A stretch of 64,000 bases of DNA from Ascaris suum. Its lineage: Eukaryota > Nematoda > Chromadorea > Rhabditida > Ascarididae. Below are positions 29,057 to 38,000 of this stretch, piece by piece (the first letter of the stretch is position 1; every line of letters starts with the position of its first letter). A program made the translations under genes and the position numbers. The notes below the pieces were generated by a model. That model saw nothing but the letters and a program-made list of their open reading frames with translations, had not been told where the DNA came from and made no database searches. The stretch spans positions 6,486,120 through 6,550,119 of the forward strand of contig CM024190.1 of assembly GCA_013433145.1 (NCBI GenBank), given 5' to 3'.

Positions 29057-32000
29057 CTGCAATCGACATCGGATATTTAGAGCGAACACTCACAGGAAAA
29101 ATTTGGAATGCGCTTGTTGCACTATAAAAAAAAAAAAATACAAGGTTTTAGGAATATGGTAAAGATAATCGGTTGGAGAATTTCTAGCGGAATAGAGCAT
29201 TTGTAAGGAGGTGGAGTATTTCCAACTGAAGCGAAAATTTATCCACTCAAACGATGGAGGAAGAGAATCAGCTACAATTCTTTCACTTTTGAACGACTCC
29301 AACCGAACTCTTGCTTACATATAATTCAATTCGAAAACATGACCGCTTCACCTTGTCCTTTCCCACTTTATTCTCGAAACGACGCCAATGAACATAGGTA
29401 ATGCCACTGAATAAAAATCCAATAACTGTATTAGCAGAAATGCGACACAAGCGCTCACGTTTAAACTATTCTTGAAGAGTTTTTCAAAAATATGGAGTTC
29501 GATTTTTAGTGCTCACAGCTGACCCGACTTACATATTTTAAATTCACATTTCAAGGTCTTGCTCAACTTAGCAGTAATTCATCGTGATTTCAAAGGTTAC
29601 ATCATTTGTAAAAACGCTCAACGCGCACTAGGCATTTTTTCGATCCCATCAGCTTCTTAGAAATGGTCAGTTGATGAATATTCGGGTTCACGAGCTCGTT
29701 ATGCTATCGTCTAAAACTCAAAACACTGTTTATAATCGTAAAGCCATAAAGCGACAATGCTTCAAATGAAGTTATTGAAATGCCAATATTTGCCTCTAAC
29801 AACAATTTTTCCGTTCTCTGAGAGTTTTATTCAAGCGCATGAAAGGAACTTTTGTCATTCTTATAGAATGTTATCTTAAATTTCGGCATCTAATCCGGAA
29901 AAAAATATGAAGAAATTCTTTGCTACGAGAGGAAATATTTTTCAGTAGATCTTTTCAATTCTCTTTTTACATGCAAATATTCACCGCAAATACAATTTTC
30001 GTAACTGATGGCTCCTTTAAACAGAAATACTCCAAATACAGCGATCAGTGAAAAAGGGCATATTGACTGCTAGTGTATCACGTAGTTATACTCCTTACCA
30101 TAGAATCTGGAAAATATCAGGTGGAAAATCCACCATCATATTATACCACCCGGTTGAATGAATAATATGACGACATTTTATGAAAACGCTAAAAATATCA
30201 TAAGAGAGCTTAGAAGTGTTGACGAATAATCTTCTGCAAGATATGCTTGCTTTTATCGCTGTAACAGCGGAAAGAAAGGATGGAAATACGGCAATGCTTT
30301 TATACAATCAGAAATTCACGACTTATCAAGTAGCACACCGAAATCATCGAATAGGTGCGACAAGGATGATCAAGAAGAGACCGGGAAAGATATGCTAAAA
30401 CAAGAAGACTCACCGGTGCTTTGTTGCCCTCACTAGAGAAAAAAAAACAACTAGCAATTCAATCTTTCACCCCACGAGGAAGAGGGGTAGGGGAGAGGGG
30501 TGAGGGAGGGGGGTGACTAAAGCGAGGAATACTCTGGTAAATTAATGCGATCGCGATCGCGCAGCACTCTACGGATTGCAGTAGCTTGTTTTCGCTACCA
30601 ACTGAACCATGTGATAGGCAAAAAAAGGCCTCGTCTTGTCGCACCCTCCCCCTCCCCTTCCTCCCTCACTTTCAGTGATACTTTTTTATGCGGCTTTTCA
30701 ACGTTATGCGAACAATGTGTATGTGATAAACGTACCCAAATGAGAGATAAGTTTTGTTGGCAATTTCTAATGACATACCAGAAGGAAGTTGAGTGACGCA
30801 CCGGCAGCATAAACAGATACCGAGAATAAAGACGCACTGTTGCGCTCACCAGTAAATGTTGGCAACACCCTCGGTAATGCGGCAAGACTCAGTATTAGCA
30901 ATCCCACACCATATGCGCTTTGCTGCAAATGCAAAATTCAATAACAACCAACCACACAACATCACTTTCTTTAGTCTTTAGTCATTTTTAGTGCGCTTTT
31001 CTAATGTACTTTCTTTCTGGAGGTCTTTTGCGAGTACTGTAATATTTAGTCTATCAGAGGCACTTGAAATGACTTTACTCTATTACAATGCTTGAAGTGA
31101 CAACGGACAAGTGTATTTTTAACGGAAGTTTAAACTGTACAGTAAATAAATTGTAGCATAGAGAGTTGTTTCAGAACATAATCTGCGCACTGCGCTAGTA
31201 AATACAACGATAATTTTACTGATCGTATTGATCAACTTTATGAGTACGAAAACTCTCGACTATAAAATTTACAAGCACCGCAACTTGCACCTATGTGGGA
31301 ATCTCCTCGTCAATCCGTATTTCGTTGAGAAACGATAAGAAATACTACTATCATCCTATTTAAAAGACACACATAAGATAACTTCGTAAATCCATACAAA
31401 GAAACTTTTAAAAGTTAGTCTTATTTATGTTAAGTTATTTTTGGATAAGTTGCTAGGTAAAGGAATTCGAAATAGTGCCAGAGAATTTGGCACATTGTGC
31501 GCTTTTATAATCCAGTAGTATAAGAGATATTCTCAGACCAGGCTCTTGCACGACAGATCTGGTGTCCTCATAAAACTGCCAACAAACAATCCAGCATGCT
31601 AATTATGCAGCAATAATTTGAACGATCATATGCGAAAAACTCCCTTCTACAACCTCATCGATCCTAAAATGTACTTTATTACGTACATTGATTTAATCAC
31701 GTATATTTTCTTTCGAACTTGATAGGTTAAATTGAGAGGTGATAGAAAGGGTAGATTATTGCACCTGATAAGTGAATCTCGTTTTAGTGTTTCTCAGTTG
31801 AGAATATCGAACAGGAAGACAGACAGACGGACAAACCGACAAGTGGACGCACACACACCGTGAATATCCATAGAAACGTTGTCTTCATTACTCGGTTTTC
31901 AAAAGCGCTAAACCTCTTAGTACCACCAAGATGACGTCACTTTGCTGAGTTTATCTGAGAAAAAAAAAAAAAAAACAGGCGAGCCGCTTTTTATATGTCC

Positions 32001-35000
32001 TTAAGGAGAGGAAATAGGTGGGCAATTTGCACCTGCAATTTTCAAACAGGTAAATGAGGAGCTGCGCAAGTATTAAGAAAAAAGTGCAAAGGTGAACTAA
32101 GAATGCACGCAGAATACCTGTTTTGCGGATCAGGTCACCAGATGAGGTGATTGCACTCGAGATAAAAGAATACCTATTCGCATATTTCTTAGCGAACAAC
32201 TGCACAGAACCTTTAATAAACAATTCTTTCTTCTCAAACTCAAAGGATTATTTTTTGAAATGCACATGCAAGGAGACTTCAATCGCCTAGCGGTAGTAAT
32301 GAATCCAGGATAGAGAGTTGGCACTTCATCGTGAGGCTTCAGTATCTCCGAAATCTTTTTGATTCGCGCGTCCGGACTACCAGGCATAGCGACAAACCGA
32401 ATCAAAAATTTGCTTATACACAGGCAAATACGCATAGGGCGAGATGAGGACAGATGGAAGCTTTAGGGTTTTATGGCTCATGGCCTGAAGGTTGTAAAGA
32501 AAAAATTCAGCATCTAAACGTAAACCTTCGTGCTTAATGTGCTCATGTTTATATTGAAAACAGAAGAAATTTTTTGCATCCTTCTCACTCAGAAATACTC
32601 AAATCTCTCTCTCAAAAAAAAAACTTTCATTAGCTAGACTGATTCGCAAGAAGCAGTAGATTTGATTGTTTAAAAAAGGGGAAGAAAAAAAATCGACTAA
32701 TATTAGAGATGCCGAATATAAATGTCAAACTTCTTAACTGTTCAATTTCAGCCTTTCTCAATTTCGAGGGAAATTTCTGCGCAAATTTTTGCAGTTCAAG
32801 CATAAAGTAATAAAAATAATGATGTGCCCGCTAGAAAGTTTCCGCTTCTTTCTGAAAGGAATATCTTCAGTGAGTATTCCAAAAAAGATTATAATCGTCA
32901 ATGAAAATGAGCGTTTTGTTTACAACGAGAGTAAAGCACAGCTTTTCACACCAGTTATAATGCGATGAGTCTTGAATAGATAACAATCTTTTCTCCAGGA
33001 CATTGGATTTCCTTGGAATTTTCACATGAAAAGATTTAGGAGCTTCTCGAATCGAGAAATTTTGTTTTGCTCGATTTTGCTGACAATCGGATAGCTAGAC
33101 GATAGCTCCGAAGCATTTCGATAAAATGAGCGACTGTTTGAAAGAGATCGTCACAATTCCAGGATTTCCACAGAATTCATCCCTTCCTTGTTAGCCGCTG
33201 AAAACGACCGACCGGTTGCAGTCATGGATTTGTGGGTTCTTTTCGGCTCACGTTTTGACCACGTCAGTTGGCCGCTTCGAAAATATATTAAACGGGATTT
33301 TTCATGTTTACAGAGTACCAAAACAAATCAGTTGGCCTGACTGCCCGTTTAGCTAAAAGCCATTATATTGCGGTTTCTTATTTGTTGTTGGATATTTAAG
33401 TAGCATCTATGTTCAGTTGGACAACTGCGAGCAGTATTTGTCGTAAAATTTCGCCACTTTCTCCATTTTTGCTCCCGCCTTCCCCTCCAGTTGTAAAAAT
33501 TTGTATTTTAGTGTACAAATGGAAAGTATACATGAATCGAACCATCTAAATTGAGAGGAAAAATTTTCGGTCACTTTCATTTTGCAGAAAACGACTTCCA
33601 CTTCCTCATCCTCTTTCTCTAATATGTTTGTTTGTTTTTTTTTTTTTTTTTTGAAAACGTTTGAAAAGTTCAATTTTCGATGTGTGCATGACGGAAGCGT
33701 CATAGCATTTTTTGAACGCTCCCCTCCGTGCACAAGGGACGAGGTTTCACATAACGTTTTAGTTTATGAATCCATGAAAATACTTTTGGACAGGTAATCG
33801 TTTCTTCAAATTGCACGTGACGTAAATATCCTCTCAGCACCTTATTTCCGAAATAAACCGAACAATTCCTTTTTTTTTGAACTCATGAACTGTATCTCAC
33901 GCATGTTTCGAAACGCGTATTTTTCAAAGCTCTACTAGAGCTTTAGGAAAGCTTGACATACAGGTGAAAACGTAGTGGATTTCGTAATCGCCTTGGGAAA
34001 CTATCTAGAAGATTGCAGCTGAAACCTAATGAGGAGATTTACGTGTATATACTATCGACTTTAAAAAATAGCACGTTTGCACCATTGGCAGGACTAATTT
34101 GAGGCCAGAAGAATCTTTTCCGTGAAGGTAATCAATCGGAGTCCCCGGGAAAACATCACATAGCAACTTGGTTTTCAGTATGACCCAACAATTTATTGCT
34201 TTTGCAATGAACAGATTCGGAAAACTTCCAGAAGTTTTTACATTTGAAGTTTTTAAAAAAACTGCCTTACATCTGAGGAAAGTCATGTCTAAATCAGCGT
34301 TGGAATCAAATATTAAGAAATGGCAGGGTAAATTTTGTTCCACAACCGGTCCAACGAGAATAGAAAAGTGCACCTTTGTCAGAGAATTTGGGGATTAGTA
34401 CATAATCCGCATTACTAGGACGCATTTTGGCAATATCGTGTTTATGTTTACGTATGTGGATGTACGTTCATCTATTTGTACGGTAGATTTAGCCCAGAAA
34501 ACGCTGAGGGCGCAATTATTTAAGTTGATCCATTTGTGAAAGGTGTCATATTCAATATGCATGTATTTCACACTTAACATCGTCTTGGTGTCACAAGGCA
34601 AAAGTGGAAAAACACGCCAGAGGAAATGCGACTATATGCGCTTTTGGTATTTTGCTCATCATAATAGCCAGTTTATCATAAAATATACAAATCATAAAAC
34701 TTGCCTAATGACGCATTCATATTCTGATCGAACTGATCGGTAGTACAAGTCTTACACAAAAATTTCGTTTTCCGACCCTATCGAGAGCAAAATGCAGTCT
34801 AATCGATCATAGAACAAACGCCAATTTTTGGGCACATTGAAATGTCTATAAATGCTTTTTAATGAAATGTCTATAAATGCTTTTTAATTTGATGGACCTA
34901 CATAGAAGATAGCAAGGGTCATTTTATAGCGTGGATTATATCCGTCAAACTTTTCGACTATAGCTTCAAGGATCATCAAGTTGAAATCATCCAACGATCA

Positions 35001-38000
35001 GACATACACATACAGACATATACTGACACTAAAATTAGCATAAATTCCAATCTTTTGCAGGCAGAATATGCGCAAAAACGGCCTGATCAGCGAAAACATG
35101 ACAGCATTACTTTTTTTTGCAACTGTAGACATCGGGCTTCGTCTGTTTTACACTCATTCATTCGGTTTTCTTCGCGAAACGATGCAGCACAAATTCATTT
35201 CACGCTCAATGACCATTGTAATGATCGGCTTTTGATAATATGCTTCAGTCAAACTGCTCTTTCAAAGAACGCATCGCCGCTCGTAATATACAGGAGAATT
35301 TCAATAAACCTTGTGACACACTTTCAGCAAAATACAGCTTTAAGTTTTTTAATTCCCTTTTATTATCCCAGCAAATTCTCAGCGATTCCCGAACATCATA
35401 TTCGAGTGCTCTTTATTAATTTTCTCCCAGGCTTTCAAGCGGATTTTCTCCACCTTAGTTCTTCACCTGTTTCCGACCGTACTTTATTTATTTACTTAAA
35501 GGTGAAGTAGTGTCAAAAGCAGTTGAGTAAAAGAGCTTCAAGTGACCGAGAGATGCTACGAAGGCGAAATTAGTTGTCGTTAGAAGACGATAAGCGAAGA
35601 AAAGTAAGTAAAGAGAAAGAAAGGAGAAGATCATTTACCTGGATTAACAACGGCCATAGGGAATAAGGTTTTGGTCTTGAGACGAACGCAAATGGTAAGC
35701 AAATAATGAATGCGGCGATATGGAAGAAGCACCATCCGAATCTACCATAACCACCGTCAAGGTGCTGCGCCACACAGCTATCGATTCCCCAAAGCGAATG
35801 AAATAATCCAATATCGAATATAATTATATCAACACCGACCAATAGAACAGGTTTTGTACCGTTCACGAAATCGCAAAAGAGAATCTGTAAAATACCTCTT
35901 CATTTTGTTCCCGATAAACAGCACAATAGGACTAGGATTTTGGTTTTAAAAACTGAACGAATGTCTTTCAAAGCGATTTCACAACCATATCAACTACTCT
36001 CCAACTCTAACAGCACACATTATGTGTCAATAACTTTTAGTGAAATTTTCAATTTTTACTGTCTGACTGCTACATTCTTCCTGAGAATCGCAAAATTTGC
36101 AGCTAACCACCCCCTTCCCTTCAGCTCTCAATGAGTGATGAACTGATGAATGGAAGCTCATAATTGGCTTAGTTATTAAAATTTATAGCAAAATAAATGT
36201 GATGAAGCTTTAACGTCAACCACCGGGTACTTCAATTAAAACATGCACCTAACCAAAAAAAAAACTAATCGAATAATAAAGGGCTAAAATATGCACGATA
36301 ATTTACATTTGCCACTACGCTAATAATGATGAAGATAAAACAATAACAATATACGAGTAAACAATATGATAACAAAAATAACAATAAGTTATGAATATAA
36401 GATAGAGCGGAAATGAATAAGATTACATAAATGGAGTAAATTTATCGTTCCATAAGTGATAAAGAGCATCGATATAGTTGATTAATTTAAAAACAATTAT
36501 TCTTTAATGAACATAATTCCTCTTGTGCAGATGAATATCCCACAAATTTCATGAAAAATCACAGCTCCATCTTTACTGAAACTACTAGCAAAAGAAAAAA
36601 AAAGACTTCATGTTGAATATCTGAGCCCACATTAACTAGCAAAATGTAAGAAACATTTTCTTTTACAATTAAATCGTATCGTTCCTCAAACAGATGAAAG
36701 ACATTCTTGCATCTACAAACGGACACCTACATAAGAGTTATTTTTGATACAACACTGAAATATGTGGAAGTAGAACATAACACAGTAAAATAAACAAGGA
36801 ATCAGCTGCGTACTGAGTACTGACATAAACTGGCAAATATGTGCCGTTGAAAATTTGATAACCGTGTGAGGTAGAAGTCAAATTGATATTTATAGACCGA
36901 TTATAAAAATCATGCTCAAAAATTAGACGACCTGGACATTTGGACTATGGGGGAAACGAAGAGGAAATGACGGAAAGGTCAAGCGGTCAAGCATACGAAA
37001 ACAAAATTATTGACGTGGAAATTTTAGAATATGTGGACAACGAAAGCAAAAATTTGTTGATTAGGAAAAGCGACGCATTAGCTACAATCAGAAGAATCTG
37101 CATCACTCTCGGAGCAAAAATTCGTGAATGAACAATAATTTTTGATGTGAAGACGTTATAAGAGGTTGAAAAAATACCACGACAATGATGCATTTATTTG
37201 CGATGACTGAAAGAGTAAAAATTTAACAAAATTTCAGCAGCCCGTGAAACCCGACAAAAAACAATATGGTTGAAAATTTGTTCCTGGCTCATATTAACGA
37301 TGACTAATATTTATGGCGTATGATCCAACTGAACTAAGGTCGTGCTTTTTTATGAGCATGACCGCTTTTTAGCGCACTCGAAAATTTGCAGTATAAGATC
37401 TTGGACGTTGTCTATGTCTGGTCGTGCACCTATAGAACATCTAAAGAAGGGATTTTCCAGTGAAAAATCACTACAACAATAACTACGGATTCTTATACAA
37501 AGAAAAGAGCGTGAAATCTCTCAATTCGGAGGAAATCTCAACATGTTTCGTCGGCTTCAACAAAAAGCGCTCGCCGGCTAAAATATTCCATGCTTCATCA
37601 TAATGTGTCGTTAATTTCGAATGTAACTGCATTTTTATTTTCGTCTAAATATGTTCGTAATAAGAAGTTTACGTGCACAAGTTCAATCTATAAAATTGAG
37701 ATCAGACGAGCATATGAATATTATTCGTATTTGCTAAATCGGCAATGCATAATCTCATAAATGAAACGATTATGCAATTGCATATTGATGTTTGAAAGCT
37801 TTAACCATCTATCGCCATTGCTATGAAAGAGATTAATTAAATCAGATTAAGCGTATAAACAACGCTATAATAGTGATCTTCTTTAATTATTCTCATTAGG
37901 AACTTTTTCCATTCTCAATAATCTCTTAATATTAAAAGAAATCTCTAAAAACAAACGAATGAAATAAGAATTATGATAGATCGAATATGCATTTTTTTAA

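Larger units (their letters stand above)
30923..35638 (-). other. Intron 2 of the membrane-protein gene (4,716 bp)
   Basis: Contains a 25-bp tandem duplication (34842-34891), poly-T runs and, on the plus strand, a short ORF behind a strong acceptor (34179) and a 151-codon open frame (35055-35510). The latter is within chance expectation. A minus-strand open frame of 106 codons (33733-33413) has no convincing splice sites. Confidence 0.6.

Noticed and set aside
33413..33733. 106-codon minus-strand ORF in intron 2
   Set aside because: It includes a Lys run from a poly-T tract, has no in-phase splice link to the neighbouring exons and is within chance length.
34026..34373. 115-codon minus-strand ORF opposite the 34179 candidate
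   Set aside because: No acceptor or donor fits the phases of the membrane-protein gene. It is probably the shadow of the opposite frame, or the reverse.
35055..35510. 151-codon plus-strand ORF after a TCTTTTGCAG acceptor
   Set aside because: At this base composition about one ORF of that size is expected by chance in 64 kb, and the phase does not match the candidate first exon at 34179. No family resemblance.
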